Positions 23,301 through 30,268 of a stretch of DNA of 64,000 nucleotides are shown piece by piece (position 1 is the stretch's first letter; every line of letters starts with the position of its first letter). The notes beneath the pieces are model-generated. The model had not been told where the DNA came from. It saw nothing but the letters and a program-made list of their open reading frames with translations, and did no database searches. Source of the stretch: Verrucomicrobiia bacterium (GTDB lineage Bacteria; Verrucomicrobiota; Verrucomicrobiia; Limisphaerales; JAEYXS01); NCBI GenBank assembly GCA_036405135.1, contig DASWYF010000034.1, forward strand, positions 62,001 through 126,000. The letters are read 5' to 3'. Both the position numbers and the translations under genes were made by a program.

Positions 23301-23383
23301 ATCTTGGCGACTATCGGCTGCATGCGCTTGATCTCGCGCTCGTTTTTGGAGCCAAAAATTTTCTTAAGTACTAACCCTATCAT
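20318..23383 (-). CDS. secA: Preprotein translocase ATPase SecA
   Basis: Motor ATPase of the Sec pathway, 1021 aa, longer than the usual 840-900. Walker A is ATGEGKTLVGTLP, and Walker B lies in DEVDSILIDEARVPLI. The preprotein cross-linking region and the second nucleotide-binding fold (TNMAGRGTDIKLGPGV) are present. The C-terminus ends in a zinc-binding SEC-C motif, CPCGSGKKFKHCCG, which binds SecB or ribosomes. An insert of about 100 residues lies in the first half (around LEREIGVLLYRVRLGQPKAE), accounting for much of the extra length; similar inserts occur in Planctomycetes-Verrucomicrobia SecA. It follows ccsA by 92 bases on the same strand. Confidence 0.97.
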   Translation of the reverse strand: MIGLVLKKIFGSKNEREIKRMQPIVAKINELEKELQSKPDEVLREKTAFWKQKLSQIQDNGQLKRELEAILPEAFAVVKNACRRLCGKDIMVRDHALRWEMVPFDVQLIGGMGLHNGMIAEMATGEGKTLVGTLPTYLNALSGRGVHVVTVNDYLAARDSDWMGAVYRFLGLTVGCILHDQPPGVRREQYNCDITYGTNAEFGFDYLRDNGMATRKEDQVQRGHYFAIVDEVDSILIDEARVPLIISGPAVVARDNKIYEVLKPGIEALVQSQRRLCSRYIDEAEQLVKKLKGGGIEGDKGNLEREIGVLLYRVRLGQPKAEGLARLLEDAENLRMLNKVDLELHSDQTKKELYAQKEELFFAIEEKSHEADLTEKGREFLSPQDPDAFMMPDIVSAYHEIDNGPEQDVRKRAELKTKIQGEFEAKAERIHSIAQLLKAYCLYEKDVQYVVEDNKVVIVDENTGRKMTGRRWSEGLHQAVEAKEGVTIEEETQTYATITIQNYFRLYHKLAGMTGTAETEAQEFFDIYKLGVLVIPTNRPCLRNDKHDTVYKTRREKFAAVLKEIQEIHKIGRPILVGTISVEVSEFLSRILKKEGIVHAVLNAKYHEQEAEIVSRAGQRGAVTIATNMAGRGTDIKLGPGVSELGGLHVIATERHESRRIDRQLRGRCARQGDPGSSHFFISLEDDLMRLFGSDRISKLMERVGLEEGQELEHPLLNRSIETAQKRVEQHNFQQRKRTLEYDDVMNKQREVLYGFRNEIIQSDDVQDRLLDIMEEVVISKVQQNTSHEEGPDMWNIRALAEWANLNFPVGIPEEEILKAANAGDQQPVAGSVFDGLSAEQLSVCTFIIKAVRDAYMIKVQYEQDKNALKAIERYTILSAIDKLWQEHLYTMDGLRTAIGLRQFGQRDPLIEYKAEAFKLFEELMDSIKTEACHNIFRSASSFMAFEQFMLNLPKQTLHQQPSSAFAESKQQAGEGSEMVNEATEAMSKVKPVRTGPKVGRNDPCPCGSGKKFKHCCGKNG

Positions 23384-23475
23384 GTGTCTTACGTCCGGTT
23401 ATATCGGAAGGCAAACGCTACGGGAACGCACCCACAGCGTCAAAGCATTAAAGGCCACTCAAATTAGCACTGCTC

Positions 23476-25419
23476 TCAGGCAGTCGCCAATCGGTCTTCT
23501 TGCTTCTTGCCCGCTTTACCGCCTTTCCCGTCTGGTTTGACAGGAGGCTCTCCATCTCCTTTGTGCAAATTCTTCGCACTGCCCCAAAACTTGATGGGCA
23601 ACAGTCCTAATCCGATCAACGCCAACTGGCTGACCATGAACACCATAAGCCATTTGAAGGCCGAATCCATAAAGCCGTAGCTGTGCAGGCCGATGCCTAG
23701 CATGTTCGTGCCGAACCATGACCAGGCGGTCACAATATTGCCGAAGATGGCCATGTTCATGATTCCCCGCTCTTTCACCATGCCACCCCAGCGGGCATGG
23801 AGGATAAGCGCATTCCACAGCACGATAATCAGGGCACCGTTTTCTTTCGGATCCCAGCCCCAGAAACGGCCCCAGGATTGGTCTGCCCAGATGCCACCCA
23901 ATACCGTTCCCACGAAACTGAACAACGTGGCGAAACAAACGATGCCATACACCATGCGGGATAGCGCCTTGCTGATCTGGTCAGTCAATCCCGGCGTGAA
24001 CACACCGCGAGCCAGATATACGATCGCTAAGAAACCAGCCACAAAGGTGGACGCGTATCCCAAGGTGATGATCACGACATGTGTCGCCAGCCAGAAATTT
24101 GTGTCCAGCACAGCTTGCAACATCTGCAAAGTATCGCCCCCCAAGGAGAGATTGTGCGCCACCACGAGCGTGATAAAGCCGATCATGGAGCCTACGACAG
24201 ATCCGATGCCATCCCTGTAAAACCGTTCCAAAATCAGCCCTAAAATGACAGAACCCCAACCGATGAAAATGGCGGATGAATAAAGGTTCGTCACCGGCGG
24301 ACGTCCCTCCAGCCACATGCGGAAAATCAAACCCGTAGTGTGGATGATTAAACCCACCACGATCAGCCAGAAGGCTGAAACTCGCAGCCATTTGCTCATG
24401 TTGAACCATGAGAAGCACGCCAGCAGGAAAGCGATCACATAAAGAGTCATCGCGCGGTAGAATGCTTGCATACTATTGTAGAGATGCTCTGCATTCGCTT
24501 TTTTGAGCTGTTTGGTGAACTCGGGCTGCAAACTGGCCACATACTCGTTGATCTTGCTGTTGAACGTTGCCACATTGCCGCTCTTGTAGGCGGATACGAT
24601 GGCACCGTAATACTCCACCGAATTGTGCAATTTCTCACCACGGGCCGCTTCCAGCAACGCATCGCCTATCCGCATCCATTCATCTTTTGGAATCTCAGGA
24701 TGGTGTGGAGGCACGATCAAGGGGGCTTCGAAACGGCTCATCGCATCAAATCTCTGCGCGTAATCTACAAACTTGTCGAAAACGGCTTCGTCATATTGCT
24801 GGCCTGCTTGCTGAGCCCGCACGGCGGCCACGCCCGGACTGATCAATGACTTATATTCCGCTATCTCTGCCGCCCAATCCTTGGCGTTGGGCGGTTGCAA
24901 CGTGCTCTTGAGACGCATATACAGCACCAGCCGTTCATGCAGTTTCATCACGGCCTGCTCGAAGGGATTGCGATGCTCCGCTTTGATTTTTGCCACGCGG
25001 CCCTGCTCGTTGGTGAACGTGCTCATCGCGTTTTGGTCAGGCAGGATCTCATTCCATGAATAATGCTTTCCATCCTGCCCGGCCGCCTCGTTCTTCTCAG
25101 GCAGCTTGAGCATTGAAACCAGATCCGGATGGTCAATCCGGAACACTTTGCGGGCATCCGCGATTTCCGGCTTGATCATCACCTCGGCCAGCCACTCGAT
25201 GGCAGGCATGGTGCGTTTCTCCTCTTTCAGATAAAGGCTCTGTTTTTCACGTATTTGCAGCAGTGAATTGCGCGCCAGAGAATCCATGGGCTGGAAACGG
25301 CCATTGAATGACGCCGGCAGCTTGCCGAACGCGTTATAATCAAAGCCGTCGGCAGAGATGGCTTTGCCCGTTAGCAAAACCATGAATGCGGCGAGATACA
25401 GAGTTAAAAAACTTCTCAT
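23476..25419 (-). CDS. ccsA: Cytochrome c synthase subunit CcsA/ResC with large extracytoplasmic domain
   Basis: System II haem handling protein, 647 aa from the ATG that overlaps the resB stop as ATGA; 26 further in-frame codons upstream are not needed. A signal-like helix (MRSFLTLYLAAFMVLLTGKA) precedes about 300 residues outside the membrane with the motif RFQPMDSLARNSLLQI. Roughly eight membrane helices follow. The haem-binding tryptophan-rich motif WGRFWGWDPKEN is intact, and His residues flank it (AHNLSLGG, THVVII, LHARW, LHSYG). Classical CcsA is about 300-350 aa; the N-terminal domain resembles that of CcsBA-type synthases. Confidence 0.9.
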   Translation of the reverse strand: MRSFLTLYLAAFMVLLTGKAISADGFDYNAFGKLPASFNGRFQPMDSLARNSLLQIREKQSLYLKEEKRTMPAIEWLAEVMIKPEIADARKVFRIDHPDLVSMLKLPEKNEAAGQDGKHYSWNEILPDQNAMSTFTNEQGRVAKIKAEHRNPFEQAVMKLHERLVLYMRLKSTLQPPNAKDWAAEIAEYKSLISPGVAAVRAQQAGQQYDEAVFDKFVDYAQRFDAMSRFEAPLIVPPHHPEIPKDEWMRIGDALLEAARGEKLHNSVEYYGAIVSAYKSGNVATFNSKINEYVASLQPEFTKQLKKANAEHLYNSMQAFYRAMTLYVIAFLLACFSWFNMSKWLRVSAFWLIVVGLIIHTTGLIFRMWLEGRPPVTNLYSSAIFIGWGSVILGLILERFYRDGIGSVVGSMIGFITLVVAHNLSLGGDTLQMLQAVLDTNFWLATHVVIITLGYASTFVAGFLAIVYLARGVFTPGLTDQISKALSRMVYGIVCFATLFSFVGTVLGGIWADQSWGRFWGWDPKENGALIIVLWNALILHARWGGMVKERGIMNMAIFGNIVTAWSWFGTNMLGIGLHSYGFMDSAFKWLMVFMVSQLALIGLGLLPIKFWGSAKNLHKGDGEPPVKPDGKGGKAGKKQEDRLATA

Positions 25420-26663
25420 GCGGTCCTCCGTTTCGAGACAAATGCGACGAGGTGGATCATGAATTGAACGGTCAGTCCAAGCCCCACGACCAAGCACCCG
25501 ACATAAGGTGTAAGCCAGCTTGGATTGCGTACCACCTGCAGCACGCTGGTCCCGCGGTTGCGGTCCAGCTCGTCCTTGCCCATCTGGCTCTGAAAAAACG
25601 TCAGCCCGGAATAACGCAACGGGTTGTTCATAAAGATATCCACCTCCCGTTTCTCCTGGGTGGCTGGATTCTCGATGAGCACACGGCTGCGGAAATCCTT
25701 CGGTATTTCCGTGCCGGGATAAACTGCATGTGTTGTCTTCAGCAAAGTCATGCCGAACGGCTCGTAGTTTCGGACGGGACGCAATGCCAGGGAATACTTT
25801 TTGTCCCCGAACTCCAAAATTTGCGGCGGACTTAACGCCCTGACTACGGAATCAGCGATCTGAGGGCCAAATTTCTTTGTGTAAGAGAAATGCACACCGC
25901 CGATCAATCCCCCATCCGAAGACCATCCGGGCAACACCCACAGGCCGTGATTCACATTATCCGAGACGACCTCCACCAATGCCGTGGGCACATTTTTCTC
26001 ATCCATTTTTTTCGTCAGTGGCTCGCTCACGAAATCAAATCGCTGCGCTACACCATTCGTGGTCAACGGCGCATTGGTCGCCATCATCGGAGCACGGAAT
26101 TCAAAATTTGAATTGTTCCACAATTCTTTGATTCTCAGTGTGAACGGCAACTTCTCATGCTTGATCTCTCCGCCTGATTTTAGCAGTGACAAAGGAACCA
26201 CCACGGCCTCTTCATTGTCTGCATCCACATCGGAAACCACAGCAAGTTCATAAGCCATCGAGCTTTCGGAATAGAATTTCTTCTCCCCTTCAGCGAAACG
26301 CAGTTGCGTCTCCCGAGAAAACAGATCCGTGGCCAATTGCCCCACCAATAACATGATGATGCCGACGTGCGTCAAAAAGATGCCGGACTTCTTCCAACCC
26401 CATTTGAAACGCGTGAAATGGGCAGCCAGCAGGTTGATGAGCAAGGCCGTTCCCAGCAGATAACCACCCGGCAACGGAATCGGCACCTTGCTGCCAAAGA
26501 AACTGAACCACGGCACGAACCAGTGTTTGAAGTAACGCTCCTGCGCGTTGTAGAGACCTTCATCCGCCTGCGCCACTGTCCCCACAAACACGAGCACCAC
26601 GCTGAACGCGAGCAAGATCACCGTCAGCTTGAGCGATGAGATTGTTTTCCAAATTTTTTCCAT
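25416..26663 (-). CDS. resB: Cytochrome c biogenesis protein ResB/Ccs1
   Basis: Protein of 415 aa that partners CcsA in exporting haem and attaching it to CxxCH apocytochromes. It has membrane helices near the N-terminus (about residues 10-32, 65-85 and 95-115), a long extracytoplasmic beta-rich domain, and a last helix near the C-terminus (YVGCLVVGLGLTVQFMI). The ResB pattern GIFLTHVGIIMLLVG is present. It sits 12 bases after the lipoprotein gene and overlaps ccsA by four bases. The PSCyt1 protein with CxxCH at 12494 is a possible local client. Confidence 0.9.
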   Translation of the reverse strand: MEKIWKTISSLKLTVILLAFSVVLVFVGTVAQADEGLYNAQERYFKHWFVPWFSFFGSKVPIPLPGGYLLGTALLINLLAAHFTRFKWGWKKSGIFLTHVGIIMLLVGQLATDLFSRETQLRFAEGEKKFYSESSMAYELAVVSDVDADNEEAVVVPLSLLKSGGEIKHEKLPFTLRIKELWNNSNFEFRAPMMATNAPLTTNGVAQRFDFVSEPLTKKMDEKNVPTALVEVVSDNVNHGLWVLPGWSSDGGLIGGVHFSYTKKFGPQIADSVVRALSPPQILEFGDKKYSLALRPVRNYEPFGMTLLKTTHAVYPGTEIPKDFRSRVLIENPATQEKREVDIFMNNPLRYSGLTFFQSQMGKDELDRNRGTSVLQVVRNPSWLTPYVGCLVVGLGLTVQFMIHLVAFVSKRRTA

Positions 26664-26675
26664 GCGAGCTAACTG

Positions 26676-27755
26676 CTAAAATTGAGGCTCTGTTTTGGCG
26701 AAAGCTATGAACGAAGCTTTATGTGTTTCCACTAATGCCGTGTTGCCACGCAACTTGTAAAAGAACCATTGGCCACCGCGTGGCACGATCGCACCCAGCA
26801 TCCGATCACCTTTGTTATCCATGTCCACTAACACTGCTTTAGGATTCGTCGGATCAAGCGGTTGCAACATCTTCGCCAATCCCGCTTCATCCACTGGAGG
26901 CAGCTTCACCTGGCCCAGCCAACGGTTCACATTCGCCAGGTTGCCGCCGGTATCACTAGGAAAGACGCTCACAGTCACCTCTCCGGTTGCATCTTTTTCT
27001 CCAGTCACCTGATATTTGGCGACCTGCATGGCACCAGGCGCCACCACTTTCCAACCCGTTGGTAATTTCAAATCGCCATCCGCCGACGCTGGCGAAGAAA
27101 CTGCTGAGGTTGTGGTCGGCATGGCAGAAGGCGTGCCGAACTTCACCGATTTGATGAACGCCAAAAAGTTGTCCTTCTCTTTCGCGACCAACTCATCATC
27201 ACCGGATATTTTGTAAAACCAGCTGGTATCCGCGGTGTGTTGCATGGCGGTGACGATGCGTGTCTTCTCCTCACCAGTGCCCACCAGATCAAAAAGTTTG
27301 CCTTTGGTGCCCGCCACTTCCACCTCTGACAAAACACCCACCGTCTCCTCCCGGGAAATCTCAGCGAGCCCGAGTTGCTGACGCCACATATTCACCACTT
27401 CGGTTTCGCGATTGGCCAAAGGCGGCAAAGGCGCGATGGAGACATTGGCTTTCTGACCATTGCCGCCATCAATATTGAAATTCGCCACGCTGACTTGGTT
27501 AGCCGGAATCTCCGTCCAACCGGCGGGAACCTGATAAGTCAATGAAGGACGGGCTGGGCGTTCTGATGCCACAGCGGGAGTTTCGCCATGGTCATGCCCA
27601 TCACCGGGAAAGTGTTCAGGCCCGGCTACTTCCACCGTCTTTTCCTTGGGCACTTGATAAACCCGGATTGTTTCCGGCTCACTGCATCCGGCCAAAAACA
27701 AGCTGCCGGACGCGATCGCCGAAGACCAAACTTTATGTGTTAAACGTTTTGCCAC
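26676..27755 (-). CDS. Lipoprotein with two tandem homologous domains
   Basis: Protein of 359 aa from GTG 27755. That start gives a textbook lipoprotein signal (MAKRLTHKVWSSAI, lipobox LAGCS). The open frame extends 19 codons further to an ATG at 27812, but those residues would spoil the signal. Two related domains follow, each starting with a Pro-x-Gly-Trp motif (YQVPAGWTEIPAN and LKLPTGWKVVAPG) and each including a WFYK/WFFYK stretch (SWFYKISGDD, QWFFYKLRGN). They look like an internal duplication. I do not know the function. As first gene before resB-ccsA it may be an accessory of cytochrome c maturation or respiration. Confidence 0.75.
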   Translation of the reverse strand: MAKRLTHKVWSSAIASGSLFLAGCSEPETIRVYQVPKEKTVEVAGPEHFPGDGHDHGETPAVASERPARPSLTYQVPAGWTEIPANQVSVANFNIDGGNGQKANVSIAPLPPLANRETEVVNMWRQQLGLAEISREETVGVLSEVEVAGTKGKLFDLVGTGEEKTRIVTAMQHTADTSWFYKISGDDELVAKEKDNFLAFIKSVKFGTPSAMPTTTSAVSSPASADGDLKLPTGWKVVAPGAMQVAKYQVTGEKDATGEVTVSVFPSDTGGNLANVNRWLGQVKLPPVDEAGLAKMLQPLDPTNPKAVLVDMDNKGDRMLGAIVPRGGQWFFYKLRGNTALVETHKASFIAFAKTEPQF

Positions 27756-28111
27756 AGAACTTTCTAAACTAGCTTTTGCCCTTATCAGGAGGCAACAAAA
27801 TACCCATTCCAAAACCGGTTACCTGCCCTAAAACGGTTTAATTCGCCGTATTCGACAAACGAAGTTGAAAAACTATTCAAACACCGTTGAAGAAATAAGC
27901 CCGGCTTACGGATGGCATTGACGCCACCCTTTGCAACGGTTCGTTTGACGGTCCTTATTACGATCATCTTCATGAATGAAATTTACCACTTTTGGGTGAT
28001 ACGATAAGCCCTCGGTGCGGCCGGTGAGTTCCATGAAACAAAATCACAGAAAATATCTCTCAAAAGCTTCCAGTTGGATTTCCTCTGCTCCTGCGTTAGA
28101 ATGCAGATGTC
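27756..28111. other. Intergenic region upstream of two divergent units
   Basis: The 356 bases between the lipoprotein gene and the small gene at 28112 hold no supported gene. They contain the forward promoter at 28074-28102 and should hold the start of the lipoprotein-resB-ccsA unit on the other strand, which I could not pinpoint. Confidence 0.5.
28074..28102 (+). promoter_or_regulatory. Candidate sigma-70 promoter, nearly leaderless
   Basis: TTGGAT (28074-28079) and TAGAAT (28097-28102) are separated by exactly 17 bases. Transcription would begin near 28108-28110, only two to four bases before the ATG at 28112. Confidence 0.55.
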
Positions 28112-28312
28112 ATGGCTGAGCCACTTTCGAAACCACAATCTCCTGCTCCCGATGATTTACCATCTCTAGCCAGTGCCGTTGCGACCACCATTCCTGCAGC
28201 AGAAGCCAATGCAGTTGAGCCTTCTCCGGTAAAACAGCTTTCTAAAGAAGAACAGATGGCTGCTTTTGAAGAAGATCTGAAATATAACGACTGGGGCCAC
28301 CAACCCTGCTAG
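28112..28312 (+). CDS. Small Pro/Ala-rich protein with acidic C-terminus ending in Cys
   Basis: ORF of 66 aa. The N-terminal half is Pro/Ala/Ser-rich and probably disordered. The C-terminal half is a charged helix (KQLSKEEQMAAFEEDLKY) ending NDWGHQPC, with the Cys as the last residue. No signal peptide or domain is recognised. No Shine-Dalgarno precedes the ATG, but the good promoter just upstream would give a leaderless mRNA, which supports real expression. Its 3' side runs into a structured segment and a strong terminator. The tail composition looks selected rather than random, but I cannot name a family. Confidence 0.6.
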   Translation: MAEPLSKPQSPAPDDLPSLASAVATTIPAAEANAVEPSPVKQLSKEEQMAAFEEDLKYNDWGHQPC

Positions 28313-28324
28313 CCTGTGAACCAT

Positions 28325-28442
28325 GGCTGTGTTCCTCGGAGGAACCAGCCGCAGCGAACGGTCTTGTATTCGAGCGTTCGAACTAAAACAGCTTTCTCCC
28401 GTTTCCCACGCTGCGACTGATCCCTAAGCGGGATACAGTCGC
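28325..28442 (+). ncRNA. Multi-hairpin structured segment (possible sRNA or 3' UTR)
   Basis: Three hairpins lie in a row. GGCTG-T-GTTCC with GGAACCAGCC (28325-28350) gives 10 bp with one bulge. CGAACG with CGTTCG (28355-28380) is enclosed by GCAGCG/CGCTGC (28351-28356 with 28409-28414). GCGACTGATCCC with GGGATACAGTCGC (28413-28442) gives 12 bp with one bulged A. A strong terminator follows 14 bases later. The segment does not fit tmRNA, RNase P or SRP RNA. The strand is uncertain; plus is assumed because of the upstream promoter. Confidence 0.4.
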
Positions 28443-28455
28443 GATCCAAAAAAGA

Positions 28456-28486
28456 AAAAGCCTCCGGTGATGACCCGGAGGCTTTT
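28456..28486. terminator. Bidirectional intrinsic terminator between small gene and rho
   Basis: AAAAGCCTCCGG (28456-28467) pairs perfectly with CCGGAGGCTTTT (28475-28486) around a 7-base loop. The stem ends in A/T runs on both sides, so it works in both directions. It serves the forward unit from 28074 and rho, whose stop is at 28512. Confidence 0.9.
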
Positions 28487-28511
28487 GCATTTCTTAGATC
28501 CTTGAAACCGA

Positions 28512-30107
28512 TCAGTTGATCGCCATCGTCAGCAGGAATTCGATGTTGCTGCGCGTCTTCTTCAGCTTGTTCAGCATCAATTCCATCGCCTCGACCGGCG
28601 GCACGCCCGTGAGCGCACGACGCAGCATGACCACGCGGCCGTATTCGTCCGGATGATACAGCAGCTCTTCTTTGCGAGTGCCGGACAATTCGATGTTGAT
28701 CGAAGGGAATATGCGCCGGTCCACCAAATGGCGGTCCAAGTGAACTTCCATGTTACCTGTGCCCTTGAACTCTTCGAAGATCACTTCATCCATGCGGGAG
28801 CCGGTATCCACCAGCGCCGTGGCGATGATCGTCAACGAGCCGCCCTCTTCGATGTTACGGGCTGCACCGAAGAAGCGCTTCGGCTTGTGCAACGCGTTCG
28901 CATCCACACCGCCGGACAGGATCTTGCCGGAGTGCGGTTGCACCGTGTTGTAAGCGCGTGCGAGACGCGTGATGGAGTCGAGCAGGATGACGACATCCTT
29001 CTTGTGCTCGATCATGCGCTTGGCCTTCTCGATCACCATCTCAGCCACTTGCACGTGACGCTCAGGCGGTTCGTCGAACGTAGAAGCGATCACTTCCGCC
29101 TCACGGCAGGTGCGCTCCATGTCCGTCACTTCCTCAGGACGTTCGTCGATGAGGAGAATGAAGAGGTAGCACTCAGGATTGTTCTTGATGATGGCGTTCG
29201 CCAGCTTCTGCATCAGCACCGTTTTACCCGTGCGAGGCGGAGCGACGATCAGACCGCGGCTGCCTTTACCGATCGGACAGACCAAGTCCAGCACGCGTGT
29301 GGAGTATTCTTCCGAACCGGTTTCCAAGAGGAAACGCTTGTTCGGGAACAACGGCGTGAGGTTGTCGAAATGCGTCTTGTCCTTCGCCTTGTCCGGCTCT
29401 TCGTGGCCGACAGATTCCACTTTCAACAGAGCGAAGAAACGTTCCTTTTCTTTCGGCGGACGGATCTGACCGGCGATGATATCACCGGTCTGCAAATCAA
29501 AACGGCGGATCTGCGAGGGCGACACGTAGATGTCTTCCGGGCAAGGCAGGTAATTGAAGCTCTGCGAGCGCAGGAAGCCGAAGCCTTCCGGCAAGATTTC
29601 CAGCACACCTTCGCCGAAGAGGATGCCGTTACGTTCGGCATTCTTCTGCAGGATCTGGAAGATCACTTCGTGCTTCTTCATCGTGCCGAAGTTCTCGATC
29701 CCCATCTCCTTAGCCATCTTGTTCAGCTCACCGATGGCCATCGCCTGGAGCTGACTGATGTTGATGCGGATCTGCGGCTGTCCCGGGTTGGTATTACGCG
29801 GAGCCTCTTCTTCGTAATGCTCTTCCACCGCATGCTTCGGCGGTTCCAATTCATCAGAAGAAGAAATCTTCCGCGAAACTGGTGCAGGAGCAGGTGCGAC
29901 TGCTCTGGGAGCCGGAGCCGGCGCTGCGGGCTTCACCGGAGCGGGTGCGGGCGGAGCTGTGGGGACAACTTTGACGGGTTCTGGCTCCGGAGCAGGTGCT
30001 GGGGTTTCCACTGCTTCCGGTGCTTCAATCAATGACGGCTGTTCCGCTTCAGGTGCGGACGCTTTCTTTGCTGCTTTCTTAGCAGCCTTTTTGGGTACTC
30101 GTGCCAT
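28512..30107 (-). CDS. rho: Transcription termination factor Rho with low-complexity N-terminal extension
   Basis: Hexameric RNA helicase of 531 aa; the E. coli protein is about 419. The first 110 residues are Ala/Lys/Pro-rich ([16 protein letters not shown], then Glu/Pro repeats), followed by the Rho N-terminal helical domain ([18 protein letters not shown]). Next come the RNA-binding cold-shock-like domain ([15 protein letters not shown]) and the ATPase with P-loop [25 protein letters not shown] and the arginine finger region [22 protein letters not shown] 30107 is chosen because it begins the Lys/Ala extension. A further in-frame ATG at 30155 with AGGG upstream would add 16 residues encoded by a hairpin. 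The order downstream of the fusion gene raises the question of attenuation. Confidence 0.95.
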   Translation of the reverse strand: MARVPKKAAKKAAKKASAPEAEQPSLIEAPEAVETPAPAPEPEPVKVVPTAPPAPAPVKPAAPAPAPRAVAPAPAPVSRKISSSDELEPPKHAVEEHYEEEAPRNTNPGQPQIRINISQLQAMAIGELNKMAKEMGIENFGTMKKHEVIFQILQKNAERNGILFGEGVLEILPEGFGFLRSQSFNYLPCPEDIYVSPSQIRRFDLQTGDIIAGQIRPPKEKERFFALLKVESVGHEEPDKAKDKTHFDNLTPLFPNKRFLLETGSEEYSTRVLDLVCPIGKGSRGLIVAPPRTGKTVLMQKLANAIIKNNPECYLFILLIDERPEEVTDMERTCREAEVIASTFDEPPERHVQVAEMVIEKAKRMIEHKKDVVILLDSITRLARAYNTVQPHSGKILSGGVDANALHKPKRFFGAARNIEEGGSLTIIATALVDTGSRMDEVIFEEFKGTGNMEVHLDRHLVDRRIFPSINIELSGTRKEELLYHPDEYGRVVMLRRALTGVPPVEAMELMLNKLKKTRSNIEFLLTMAIN

Positions 30108-30119
30108 ATGTCTAAATGC

Positions 30120-30155
30120 AAAAAATGCGCCAGTGCTTAACCGCGGCTGGCGCAT
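30120..30155 (-). terminator. Terminator-like hairpin with U-run just before rho (possible attenuator)
   Basis: On the minus strand, ATGCGCCAG (30155-30147) and CTGGCGCAT (30133-30125) form a 9-bp perfect stem with a 13-base loop, directly followed by TTTTTT (to 30120). The rho ATG is 12 bases further on. It either ends the operon coming from the fusion gene or acts inside the rho leader. A second hairpin with a GNRA loop (CGGTA-GCAA-TACCG, around 30220-30245) lies upstream. Confidence 0.7.
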
Positions 30156-30268
30156 ATATTGACCCTAATGCCGAGAATCTGTTCGAGATCCGCGTATTCG
30201 GGGATTTGTTGGTGACTGAACGGTATTGCTACCGGGGGTTCAGTGCGGGGTTCCTTAATACCACACGT

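Noticed and set aside
28325-28442. Assignment of the hairpin segment to SRP, tmRNA or RNase P RNA
   Set aside because: The GGAGGAACCAGCC stretch only superficially resembles the SRP loop; the conserved loop bases and other family landmarks are missing.
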